Assembly: GCA_910586775.1 (NCBI GenBank)
Contig: CAJUJN010000017.1
Coordinates: 1-64,000 of the forward strand
Reading direction: 5' to 3'
Length of the DNA: 64,000 nucleotides
From: an uncultured Acetatifactor sp.
Lineage (GTDB): Bacteria > Bacillota > Clostridia > Lachnospirales > Lachnospiraceae
The notes beneath the pieces were generated by a model. It was not told the DNA's origin, searched no databases, and was given only the letters and a program-made list of their open reading frames with translations. Below are positions 19,115 to 26,987 of the stretch, piece after piece (the stretch's first letter is position 1; the number at the start of each line of letters is the position of its first letter). Position numbers and translations under genes: made by a program.

Positions 19115-19387
19115 ATGGCAAAGAAGGTTCCTTTGAGGCAGTGTGTAGGCTGCGGTGAGATGAAGGGAAAGCGGGACATGATGAGAGTCCTGAAAACAGC
19201 CGAAAATGAGATATGTCTGGATGTAACAGGCAAGAAGAACGGAAGAGGCGCATATGTTTGTAAGAGCAGAGAATGTCTGCTGAAGGCAAGAAAGAACAAA
19301 GGCCTGGAGCGTTCGTTCAAAATGAGTATTCCCGGAGAGGTATACGATACTTTGGAGGAGGAATTTAATAAGCTTGAGGCAGAATAA
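19115..19387 (+). CDS. rnpM: RNase P modulator RnpM (YlxR family)
   Basis: This 90-residue YlxR/DUF448 protein binds the RNase P RNA in Firmicutes. Visible family features are RQCVGCGEMKGKRDMMRV near the N-terminus, GKKNGRGAYVCKSRECLLKA, and a basic C-terminal part (KARKNKGLERSFK). The CxGC and C...C pattern is conserved in the family and does not obviously form a complete zinc site. It lies between nusA and the L7Ae-like gene, the standard location. The following gene starts 14 bases before its stop, so translation is coupled. Confidence 0.93.
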   Translation: MAKKVPLRQCVGCGEMKGKRDMMRVLKTAENEICLDVTGKKNGRGAYVCKSRECLLKARKNKGLERSFKMSIPGEVYDTLEEEFNKLEAE

Positions 19388-19694
19388 GGTTTTATCGCTT
19401 CTGGGAATGGCCATGAGAGGACGCAATCTGGTCAGCGGTGAATTTCAGACCCTGGAGGCAATCAGGAAAGGCTCCGCCATGCTGGTAATCATAGCGGAGG
19501 ATGCGTCGGATAATACCAGAAAGTTGTTTGCCGATAAATGCTCCTATTATGAAGTCCCGCTCAGGTATTACGGGACAAAGGAGATACTTGGCAGGGCAAT
19601 CGGAAAAGACTTTCGGTCATCATTGGGCGTATGTGAAGCGGGATTAGCGGATGCGATTATGAAACAACTGGAAGAGGAACAAAGCGCCGTTTAA
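19374..19694 (+). CDS. ylxQ: L7Ae-family ribosomal/k-turn-binding protein (YlxQ)
   Basis: This 106-residue protein of the L7Ae/L30e/S12e family binds kink-turn RNA. SLLGMAMRGRNLVSGEFQTLEAIRKGSAMLVIIAEDASDNTRK matches the core fold. The preferred start is TTG 19374 (MRQNKVLSLLG), inside rnpM, because the protein otherwise lacks its first strand; this start relies on coupling, as its GGAGG is about 13 bases upstream. It is encoded in the standard place before infB. In some bacteria the protein is dispensable. Confidence 0.88.
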   Translation: MRQNKVLSLLGMAMRGRNLVSGEFQTLEAIRKGSAMLVIIAEDASDNTRKLFADKCSYYEVPLRYYGTKEILGRAIGKDFRSSLGVCEAGLADAIMKQLEEEQSAV

Positions 19695-19713
19695 GGCAGA
19701 AATGGAGGAAAGC

Positions 19714-22700
19714 ATGGCGAAAGTAAAGGTACATGAACTCGCTAAGGAACTAGAGGTGCAAAGTAAAGATATTCTGGGCTTTTTGCAGGGAAAGGGAATC
19801 GAAGCAAAGGCTGCACAGAGTTCTATAGATGAAGAAGCCTCACAGTTGGTGCGGAAGGCTTTCGGTAAGGGCGCGAAGAGTGCCCCCGAGAAGGCGGAAG
19901 CACCTCAGAAGAAAGATAATATAAAGGAAGGAGCGCCGAAAGCTGCTGTGAAAGAGACTTCCAAAGCTGCAAAACCGACAGAGGCACCGTCAGGCGACGT
20001 GCCGAAAAAGAAAAAGACAATTATATTTGTGAGCAACCCGCAGAATTCGAAGATGCAGGGACAGCGCCCGGCTCAGGGCGGAAACAACGGCGGTAAACGC
20101 CAGGGGCAGAATCAGGGCGGTCAGAACAGGTCTCAGGGCGGAAGGAACGAGCGGAATGACCGCCGTGACAGAAATGACCGTAAACCTCAGGTACAGCCTA
20201 CCGTGCGCATCAAGCCGCTGACACCGCCGTCGCCCACACCCTCCGTTCAGATGGTGCCTCCCAAGCCTCAGCAGCCCAAGGCGCGTCCGGAACAGGCGGA
20301 AGCACGCAGACAGCAGGCAGCTGCGGAAGAGCAGCGGGTACAGGCACAGAGCGTTTCGAATGAGAAGGCTGTGACTGAGAAGCCTCAGGCTGAAAAACTT
20401 CAGAGTGAAAAAGTACAGAGCGAAAAGCCTCAAATTGAAAGAAGCCAGGCTCAGAATACTGTAAGCGAGAAACCGAAGAATGACCGCGCTCAAGGCGAGC
20501 GTTCTCAGGGGGAACGCAGCCAGGGAGGCCGTTCCCAGGGCGACAGGATGCAGAATGAGCGTCCTCGCAGCGACCGCGCTCAGGGCGAGCGGTCTCAGGG
20601 AGACAGAAATACGGCAGACAGACCCAGAAGAGACAGGAACCAGAATGAGCGTTTCCAGGGCGAACGTTTTCAGGGCGGAAGAAATCAGGGAGAAGGCAGC
20701 AGCCAGGACAGACCGGCAAGGACGGGACGTTACCAGGGAGACCGCTCTCAGGGCGGATATTCTCAGGGGGCTGCAGACGGCCGTGACAGCCGCAGCCGCG
20801 ACAACCGTAGTTATGGCAGCACTTACGGCGGCCAGGGAAACAGACAGGACAGAGGACAGTTCCAGTCAAGAGGAGGCAGCGGACAGAATGGCAGACCTCA
20901 GGGAGACAGACAAAGCGGATTTCAGAGAGGCGGCAGGCCGGGTACTGTGGGTGCTGCAGGTGACCGTCGCGGTCCGGGCGCTGGCCCGGGTGCTGGGCGG
21001 AATTTCAATGGTAGCCCGCGCGACGGCAGAAGCGCTGGAGGACCGGGAGGTGGATTCCGAGATAATAAACCGGGTAAGAGCTTTGCAGGAGAGACTCCGG
21101 GTAAGGATATGGAGAAGAAGCGCGAGGAAGAAAAGAGACGGGCTAACAGCCAGGAGAAAGGCAAGCGCTCCAAAAAAGACCATATTTATGAGGAGGATGA
21201 TGCAGCCAGGAAGAAACCCGGCAGATTCATCAAGCCTGAGAAGAAGAAAGAGGAAGTGGCAGAGGAAGTCATTAAGGTAGTGACATTACCTGAGATGATT
21301 ACCATCAAGGATTTTGCCGACAAGATAAAGATACAGCCTTCCGTTATTGTGAAGAAGCTTTTCCTGGAAGGCAAGATTGTGACAGTGAATCAGGAGATTT
21401 CCTATGAAGAGGCAGAGAATATTGCCATGGAATACGAAATCCTCTGTGAGAAGGAAGTCAAGGTTGATGTAATCGAGGAACTGCTGAAGGAGGACGATGA
21501 GGATGAAACCGCCCTTCAGGAGAGACCGCCTGTTATCTGTGTTATGGGGCATGTTGACCATGGTAAGACTTCCCTGTTGGATACCATACGGAAGACCCAT
21601 GTCACAGACAGAGAAGCCGGAGGCATCACACAGCATATCGGTGCTTATACTGTAACCGTGAGCGGAAGGAAGATTACTTTTCTGGATACTCCCGGCCATG
21701 AGGCATTTACGGCCATGCGTATGCGCGGAGCCAATTCCACAGACATCGCAATCCTGGTGGTGGCAGCGGACGACGGTGTTATGCCGCAGACGGTAGAAGC
21801 TATCAGCCATGCAAAGGCAGCGGGCATTGAAATTGTTGTGGCAGTGAATAAGATTGATAAGCCATCTGCAAATATTGAGAGAGTAAAGCAGGAGCTGACG
21901 GAATATGAACTGGTAGCCACCGACTGGGGCGGAAATACGGAGTTTGTTCCTGTTTCAGCCAAATCCGGTGAGGGAATTGACGATTTATTGGAAACCATCC
22001 TGTTGACTGCCGATATTATGGAGCTGAAGGCAAATCCGAACAGGCGTGCCAGAGGTCTGGTTATCGAGGCTGAGCTTGACAAGGGACGCGGTCCTGTGGC
22101 TACGATTCTGGTGCAGAAAGGTACGCTGCATGTAGGAGATTTTGTCTCTGCAGGGGCATGTAACGGCAAGGTCAGAGCAATGATTGACGATAAGGGCAGA
22201 AGGGTGAAAGAAGCTACACCTTCCATGCCTGTTGAAATTTTGGGATTGTCAGATGTTCCCAGCGCAGGTGAAGTGTTCCTGGCGCATGAAAATGATAAAA
22301 CTGCGAAATCCTATGCAGAGACCTACCTTGCGCAGAATAAGGAGAAGATGCTGGAGGAGACCAGGAGCAGGATGTCCCTGGATGATCTGTTCTCCCAGAT
22401 TAAGGAAGGCAATCTGAAGGAGCTGAATCTGATCGTGAAGGCGGATGTACAGGGCAGCGTGGAGGCTGTGAAGCAGTCGCTGCTGAAGCTTTCCAACGAA
22501 GAGATTGTGGTCAAGTGTATCCACGGCGGTGTAGGTGCTATCAACGAATCCGACGTGACACTGGCAAGCGCATCCAATGCCATTATAATCGGCTTCAATG
22601 TAAGGCCGGATTCCACGGCGAAGGCTACGGCTGAGCGTGAGGGTGTAGACGTCAGACTGTACAAGGTCATCTATCAGGCCATCGAGGATGTGGAAGCTGC

Positions 22701-23022
22701 CATGAAGGGTATGCTGGATCCCGTATTTGAGGAGAAGGTTATCGGCCATGCCGAGATCAGACAGATATTCAAGGCCTCTCAGATCGGTAATATTGCAGGT
22801 TCCTATGTGACGGACGGTATCTTCCAGAGAGGCTGCAAGATCCGCATTACCCGTGCGGGCGAGCAGATTTACGAGGGTGGCCTGGCATCCCTGAAACGGT
22901 TTAAGGATGATGTGAAGGAAGTGAAGGAAGGCTTCGAGTGCGGACTTGTGTTCGAAGGATTTGATAAGATTCAGGAATTTGATGTGGTTGAGGCTTATAT
23001 TATGGTCGAGGTACCACGCTAA
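19714..23022 (+). CDS. infB: Translation initiation factor IF-2 with long QGERSQG-type disordered insert
   Basis: IF-2 is the GTPase that brings initiator tRNA to the 30S subunit and joins the subunits. From ATG 19714 (GGAGGA 4-5 bases upstream) it is 1102 residues. It has a first IF2_N module (VKVHELAKELEVQSKDILGFL, 3-50), then about 450 low-complexity residues rich in Gln, Gly, Arg, Asp and Ser with repeated QGERSQGDR-type units (about 265-400). A second IF2_N-like domain follows (about 530-590). The G domain starts near residue 605 (GHVDHGKT, DTPGH, NKID), followed by domains II, III (C1) and C2. The core looks complete. The repeat-rich insert is unusually long and is reported separately. 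Confidence 0.95.
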   Translation: MAKVKVHELAKELEVQSKDILGFLQGKGIEAKAAQSSIDEEASQLVRKAFGKGAKSAPEKAEAPQKKDNIKEGAPKAAVKETSKAAKPTEAPSGDVPKKKKTIIFVSNPQNSKMQGQRPAQGGNNGGKRQGQNQGGQNRSQGGRNERNDRRDRNDRKPQVQPTVRIKPLTPPSPTPSVQMVPPKPQQPKARPEQAEARRQQAAAEEQRVQAQSVSNEKAVTEKPQAEKLQSEKVQSEKPQIERSQAQNTVSEKPKNDRAQGERSQGERSQGGRSQGDRMQNERPRSDRAQGERSQGDRNTADRPRRDRNQNERFQGERFQGGRNQGEGSSQDRPARTGRYQGDRSQGGYSQGAADGRDSRSRDNRSYGSTYGGQGNRQDRGQFQSRGGSGQNGRPQGDRQSGFQRGGRPGTVGAAGDRRGPGAGPGAGRNFNGSPRDGRSAGGPGGGFRDNKPGKSFAGETPGKDMEKKREEEKRRANSQEKGKRSKKDHIYEEDDAARKKPGRFIKPEKKKEEVAEEVIKVVTLPEMITIKDFADKIKIQPSVIVKKLFLEGKIVTVNQEISYEEAENIAMEYEILCEKEVKVDVIEELLKEDDEDETALQERPPVICVMGHVDHGKTSLLDTIRKTHVTDREAGGITQHIGAYTVTVSGRKITFLDTPGHEAFTAMRMRGANSTDIAILVVAADDGVMPQTVEAISHAKAAGIEIVVAVNKIDKPSANIERVKQELTEYELVATDWGGNTEFVPVSAKSGEGIDDLLETILLTADIMELKANPNRRARGLVIEAELDKGRGPVATILVQKGTLHVGDFVSAGACNGKVRAMIDDKGRRVKEATPSMPVEILGLSDVPSAGEVFLAHENDKTAKSYAETYLAQNKEKMLEETRSRMSLDDLFSQIKEGNLKELNLIVKADVQGSVEAVKQSLLKLSNEEIVVKCIHGGVGAINESDVTLASASNAIIIGFNVRPDSTAKATAEREGVDVRLYKVIYQAIEDVEAAMKGMLDPVFEEKVIGHAEIRQIFKASQIGNIAGSYVTDGIFQRGCKIRITRAGEQIYEGGLASLKRFKDDVKEVKEGFECGLVFEGFDKIQEFDVVEAYIMVEVPR

Positions 23023-23024
23023 GG

Positions 23025-23065
23025 AGTTCTACTAAGGCAGGAAAGTACCCTGCCTAAGTAGAACT
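23025..23065 (+). terminator. Large inverted repeat directly after infB
   Basis: A 17-base inverted repeat (AGTTCTACTAAGGCAGG / CCTGCCTAAGTAGAACT, one mismatch) with a 7-base loop starts 3 bases after the infB stop. No T-run follows it directly. It may be the 3' hairpin of infB or an RNase processing site. Confidence 0.6.
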
Positions 23066-23077
23066 AGACCTTAGCGG

Positions 23078-23100
23078 AAAAAATGCCGGGGCATTTTTTC
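23078..23100. terminator. Bidirectional terminator-like hairpin between infB and rbfA
   Basis: A run of six A, a short GC stem (TGC / GCA) with CGGG loop, and a run of six T make a symmetric A-stem-T element. If used, it would partly separate infB from rbfA. Read-through is still required unless rbfA has its own promoter. Confidence 0.6.
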
Positions 23101-23105
23101 GGCCT

Positions 23106-23247
23106 TGCGGCGGGGCAGTTGGCCTTGCGGCGAAGGATTGGTTCTGCGGCGGGGCAGCTGGCCTTGCGGCGAAGGATTGGTTCTGCGGCGGGGCAGTTGG
23201 CTTTGCGGCGAAGGATTGGCCTTGCGGGGGGCAGTTGGTCTTGCAGC
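23106..23247 (+). repeat. 39-bp tandem repeat array between infB and rbfA
   Basis: There are three full 39-base units (23106-23144, 23145-23183 and 23184-23222) and a fourth partial one (23223-23247). Each begins TGCGGCGGGGCAG and contains GGCCTTGCGGCGAAGGATTGG. The first two differ at one position; the third has several changes. Since 39 is 13 codons, the array stays open in several frames, including the rbfA frame, but nothing suggests it is translated. Confidence 0.92.
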
Positions 23248-23311
23248 ATGGGACCAGATATGGCAGTGTTCCGCTTTTGTGCGGAGCCGGGATTGTTTTT
23301 ATAGGTGGTGT

Positions 23312-23776
23312 ATGAGAAAGAACAGTGTGAAAAATACCCGTATCAACGGGGAAGTGCAGCGTGTGCTGGCGGAGGTAATCCGGGGAGAGATCAAGGATCC
23401 CCGGATCAGCCCCTGGACCAGTGTGGTGTCCGTGGAGGTGGCTCCGGACCTGAAGAGCTGTAAGGCGTGGATCAGTGTGTTGGGCGATGAGGAAGTGCGG
23501 AAATCCACACTGGAGGGACTGAAGAGCGCGGAAGGCTTTATCAGGAACAGGCTGGCGAAAGTGGTGAATCTGCGTAATACGCCGGAGATTGCCTTTTTGA
23601 TGGATCAGTCAATTGAGTACGGTGTCAATATGGCGAAGAAGATTGACGAGGTCATTGCACAGGATGATGAAGTGGCAAGAAACCGGGAGGACATGGAAGA
23701 AATATCTGCGGATGACAATGAACGGGAGGAACCGGAAGAAATATCTGCGGATGACGAAGAGGACGATACAGAGTAG
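23312..23776 (+). CDS. rbfA: Ribosome-binding factor A
   Basis: RbfA is a KH-fold protein that binds pre-30S particles near the 5' end of 16S rRNA and aids cold-sensitive maturation. Residues 1-115 carry the family core (NTRINGEVQRVLAEVIRGEI, KDPRIS, VSVEVAPDLKSCKAWISVLG, LRNTPEIAFLMDQSIEYG). An acidic tail of about 35 residues contains a duplicated EEISADD. The start is ATG 23312 (MRKNSVKNTR), with GGTGG 4 bases upstream. The same frame is open back through the 39-bp repeats to 23105, but that extension is Cys/Trp/Gly-rich and unlike any RbfA. Confidence 0.93.
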   Translation: MRKNSVKNTRINGEVQRVLAEVIRGEIKDPRISPWTSVVSVEVAPDLKSCKAWISVLGDEEVRKSTLEGLKSAEGFIRNRLAKVVNLRNTPEIAFLMDQSIEYGVNMAKKIDEVIAQDDEVARNREDMEEISADDNEREEPEEISADDEEDDTE

Positions 23777-23980
23777 GCCGCAGAAACTGATTATTGGGTG
23801 AGCCGGTATCAGGATGAGATGAGGTCGGATTTCTTGCCTGCAAAAATGATGTGAAGATATAGTATGAAAAGTTTACGGAAAAGTTGCGGAAAACTGTCAG
23901 AAAGAGATTAGGTATGGCAGTTTGGGAGGAAACGGATGCCTGGTGTCCGGACGAAGATTATGTGAAGGGAAAGTGAGCAG

Positions 23981-24973
23981 ATGAATTTAAAAATATTAGA
24001 GGAATGCAAAGGTGCAGGGCGGATTGGTATCAGCGGGCATGTCAGACCGGACGGCGACTGTGTGGGTGCCTGTCTGGGGCTGTGGCAGTATCTCTCGAAA
24101 TGCTTTCCCCAGGCGGAAGTGAAAGTGTTTCTGGAGCGGCCGGCAGATATTTTCAGGGAAATCAGAGGATTTGAGGAGATTCAATCCGATTTCCCGGAGG
24201 AGACGCCGTTTGATGTGTTTTTTGTATTGGACTGTGCCGCTGACAGGCTGGGAGACGCAGAGAAATATGCGCAGAGTGCGTCAAAGACAATCAATATTGA
24301 CCATCATGTCAGCAATCAGGGAAGCTGTCAGATCAATATCATCAGGCCGGAGGCAGGCTCCACCTGTGAAGTGATATATGATCTGTTAGATTTGGAACAG
24401 TTGGACAAGGATATGGCAATGGCCATTTATATCGGAATGATTCATGATACGGGTGTGTTCCAGTATTCCAACACCACTCCGGCTACCCTTGAAAAGGGGG
24501 CGAAGCTGATCGGGTACGGTTTTGATTTCCCCAGGCTGATACAGGAGACTTTTTACCAGAAGACTTATGTGCAGGCGCAGATTATGGGACGGACGCTGAT
24601 GGAGAGCATTCGTTTCCTTGACGGCAGCTGCATCGTCAGTGCCATAGATAAGAAGTCAATGGAGTTCTATCATGCGGAACCCAAGGATTTGGACGGTATC
24701 GTGAATCAGCTGCGCAATATCGAGGGGATTGAGTGTGCAATCTTTATGTATCAGACAGGTGTGCTGGAGTATAAGGTAAGCATGCGTTCCGGAGAAAAAG
24801 TGAACGTGGCGGAGGTGGCTGCTTATTTCGGCGGCGGCGGTCATGCCCGGGCGGCAGGCTGTACACTATCGGGAACATTTCACGATTGTGTAAATAATCT
24901 TTCGTTACATATTGAAAAGCAGTTGAAGGCATGGGAAACTGAGCATGATAAGCGGAATAACAGTGATATATAA
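23981..24973 (+). CDS. nrnA: DHH-family nanoRNase / pAp phosphatase NrnA
   Basis: This 330-residue bifunctional oligoribonuclease/3'-phosphoadenosine-5'-phosphate phosphatase of the DHH/DHHA1 family works in the cytoplasm with Mn2+. Motifs visible are GHVRPDGDCVGACLGL (motif I), VLDCAA (motif II), the namesake NIDHHVSN, and the GGGGHARAAGCT signature of the DHHA1 domain. Length is typical. It follows rbfA after a 204-base gap in which I see no feature. It overlaps truB by 29 bases, so the two are co-translated. It completes turnover of short RNAs left by exonucleases such as PNPase, which is encoded at 31.0 kb. Confidence 0.93.
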   Translation: MNLKILEECKGAGRIGISGHVRPDGDCVGACLGLWQYLSKCFPQAEVKVFLERPADIFREIRGFEEIQSDFPEETPFDVFFVLDCAADRLGDAEKYAQSASKTINIDHHVSNQGSCQINIIRPEAGSTCEVIYDLLDLEQLDKDMAMAIYIGMIHDTGVFQYSNTTPATLEKGAKLIGYGFDFPRLIQETFYQKTYVQAQIMGRTLMESIRFLDGSCIVSAIDKKSMEFYHAEPKDLDGIVNQLRNIEGIECAIFMYQTGVLEYKVSMRSGEKVNVAEVAAYFGGGGHARAAGCTLSGTFHDCVNNLSLHIEKQLKAWETEHDKRNNSDI

Positions 24974-25850
24974 GGAGGCAGGCTTTACTTCTCACGATGT
25001 GGTGGCAAAGATGCGGGGAATCTGCGGCCAGAAGAAAATCGGCCACACAGGGACCCTTGACCCTATGGCTACAGGCGTCCTGCCTGTGTGCCTGGGAAGC
25101 GCTACAAAGCTGTGTGATATGCTTGCAGACAGAGATAAGGAGTATGCGGCGGAACTTCTCCTGGGGGTGGAGACGGATACCCAGGATGCCACAGGACAGG
25201 TGTTGGCAGAGCGTCCTGTGGAAGTCACAGAGACGCAGATTCGCAGGGCTGCGGCTTTTTTTGTGGGAGACTATGACCAGATTCCGCCCATGTATTCCGC
25301 CCTGAAGGTCAATGGCAGGAAACTGTATGAGCTGGCAAGGGCCAGAAAGGAAGTGGAGCGGAAGGCGCGTCCGGTAGTGATTAAGGAACTGGAGATACTG
25401 GAGTGTGCCATTCCTGTGGTTCGTTTCCGGGTTGTCTGTTCCAAAGGAACCTACATCAGGACGCTCTGTGCGGATATCGGTGAAAAGCTGGGCTGCGGAG
25501 GTACCATGCGGAAGCTGGAGCGGACCCGGGTGGGTGGCTTTTGCCTTGAAAGTGCCCGCACTTTGGGTGAGATGCAGCAGCTGAAGGATGAAAACAGGCT
25601 TCAGGGGGCTGTACTGCCTGTGGACAGTGTATTTACAGACTGTCCGGTGCTCCATGTGCAGGGTGATTATTGTCGTCTGGTGGACAATGGCAATGCCTTT
25701 TTGGCGGATCAGACGCAGGAGCAGGAAATCTACGCTCCGGGGAGATGGATTCGGGTTTACAGGCCGGATGAAAGCTTTGTGGGCATCTACGCATGGGAGC
25801 CGGAGCGGGAGCGTTATAAGCCTGTTAAAATGTTTTTGGAGAATGACTGA
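24945..25850 (+). CDS. truB: tRNA pseudouridine-55 synthase TruB
   Basis: TruB isomerises U55 to pseudouridine in the T-loop of tRNAs. The catalytic aspartate is D39 in KIGHTGTLDPMATGVLPVCLG. Other family motifs are YDQIPPMYSALKVNGRKLYELAR and CSKGTYIRTLCADIGEKLGCGG. A PUA-like C-terminal region lies from about residue 230. ATG 24945 is inside nrnA, in the common arrangement nrnA-truB-ribF. The protein is 301 residues, normal for the family. Confidence 0.95.
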   Translation: MISGITVIYKEAGFTSHDVVAKMRGICGQKKIGHTGTLDPMATGVLPVCLGSATKLCDMLADRDKEYAAELLLGVETDTQDATGQVLAERPVEVTETQIRRAAAFFVGDYDQIPPMYSALKVNGRKLYELARARKEVERKARPVVIKELEILECAIPVVRFRVVCSKGTYIRTLCADIGEKLGCGGTMRKLERTRVGGFCLESARTLGEMQQLKDENRLQGAVLPVDSVFTDCPVLHVQGDYCRLVDNGNAFLADQTQEQEIYAPGRWIRVYRPDESFVGIYAWEPERERYKPVKMFLEND

Positions 25851-25889
25851 CATGACAATGGAATTTGTGCGGGACACGGATTTTATTGT

Positions 25890-26831
25890 ATGGCAGATGT
25901 TTTGGAGTGTGAGTATATATTGGAAATCATAGCAAATACAACGGATATTTGTTTAAGAGCAGAGACGGCAGCCGCCATCGGGAAATTTGACGGGATACAC
26001 ATAGGTCACAGAAGGCTTCTGGAAGAGATATTAACCCGTAAAAAAGATGGACTGGCTGCCTGTGTTTTTACGTTCGACCCGCCGCCGGCGCGCTTTTTCG
26101 GCAGTTCCGACGGCAGAGAGCTGACTACCCGGGAGGAGAAGAGGCTTCTGTTTGAAATGATGGGCGTGGATATCCTGATTGAGTTTCCGCTGAATGAGAA
26201 AACCGCCGCTACGCCGCCAGAAAGTTTTGCGAAGGATATTCTGGCGGGACAGATGAATGCGCGTTTTGTGGCTGCGGGGACAGATTTGTCTTTCGGTGCC
26301 AGGGGAGCGGGAAACGCAAAGCTTCTGCGGAAAATGAGTCGGGAACTGGGCTTCGGCTTCAAGACCATAGACAAGGTTTGTCTTGACGGGGAGGAAGTCA
26401 GCTCTACTCTGGTGCGCTCGAAGGTGGAACAGGGGAAGATGGAGTCGGTATGTGAGCTGCTTGGAATGCCCTACCTGGTTGCCGGAGAGGTGGTGAACGG
26501 GAATCATATCGGCAGGAGGATAGGCTTTCCGACAATTAATATACTGCCTGAGAAGAATAAGCTGCTTCCCCCCAACGGGGTATACTTTTCCAGGGTAAAC
26601 GCAGGCGGGAAAAGTTACCGCGCCATCACCAATGTGGGATACAAACCCACCGTTGCGGAGACAAAAGTCATGGGCGTGGAGTCCTATCTCTATGATTTTG
26701 ATAAGGATATTTACGGACAGCAGGCGGAGGTGTACATGCATTCCTTCCACAGGCCGGAGCGGAAATTTGAGAGCGTGGAGGCACTGCGCAGGCAGCTGGA
26801 GATGGATATTGCATCCGGGGCAAAAAAATAA
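25890..26831 (+). CDS. ribF: Bifunctional riboflavin kinase/FAD synthetase RibF
   Basis: RibF phosphorylates riboflavin to FMN and adenylylates FMN to FAD. The N-terminal FAD synthetase domain has AIGKFDGIHIGHRRLL (nucleotidyltransferase HxGH) and FTFDPPPARFF. The linker has the LDGEEVSSTLVRSKVEQGKM signature, and the C-terminal kinase domain has GNHIGRRIGFPTINI and PPNGVY. The start is uncertain. ATG 25890 has no Shine-Dalgarno site, and TTG 25920 (MEIIANTTDI) fits family N-termini better, with GGAG 12 bases upstream. It is the last gene of the nusA-infB operon. Confidence 0.92.
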   Translation: MADVLECEYILEIIANTTDICLRAETAAAIGKFDGIHIGHRRLLEEILTRKKDGLAACVFTFDPPPARFFGSSDGRELTTREEKRLLFEMMGVDILIEFPLNEKTAATPPESFAKDILAGQMNARFVAAGTDLSFGARGAGNAKLLRKMSRELGFGFKTIDKVCLDGEEVSSTLVRSKVEQGKMESVCELLGMPYLVAGEVVNGNHIGRRIGFPTINILPEKNKLLPPNGVYFSRVNAGGKSYRAITNVGYKPTVAETKVMGVESYLYDFDKDIYGQQAEVYMHSFHRPERKFESVEALRRQLEMDIASGAKK

Positions 26832-26843
26832 TTCGGAAAACTA

Positions 26844-26872
26844 TTGTAAAATTTTGTCTTTTCCCGTAAAAT
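26844..26872 (+). promoter_or_regulatory. Promoter for the Na/Pi symporter gene
   Basis: TTGTAA (26844-26849), 17 bases and TAAAAT (26867-26872) lie about 115 bases upstream of ATG 26988. The leader also has a CTGATAC / GTATCATCAG hairpin near 26930-26957. Confidence 0.6.
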
Positions 26873-26987
26873 AGAACAGTATGCGCTGATTCATTGTATA
26901 TAAGGAAAGTATTTTGTGGCAATTTCCTGATACAACACAAGTCAGTATCATCAGTTCCTAAAGGAAAATCATTCGGGAGAAAAACAA

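Noticed and set aside
23106..23247. CRISPR array
   Set aside because: The units are directly adjacent with no unique spacers, so this is a plain tandem repeat.
23105..23311. N-terminal extension of RbfA encoded by the 39-bp repeats
   Set aside because: The frame is open but the residues are Cys/Trp/Gly-rich repeats unlike any RbfA, and ATG 23312 fits the family start. The array length (13 codons) keeps frames open by chance.
24744..25877. Minus-strand ORF of 377 codons
   Set aside because: It is the shadow of truB and the end of nrnA; no family features.
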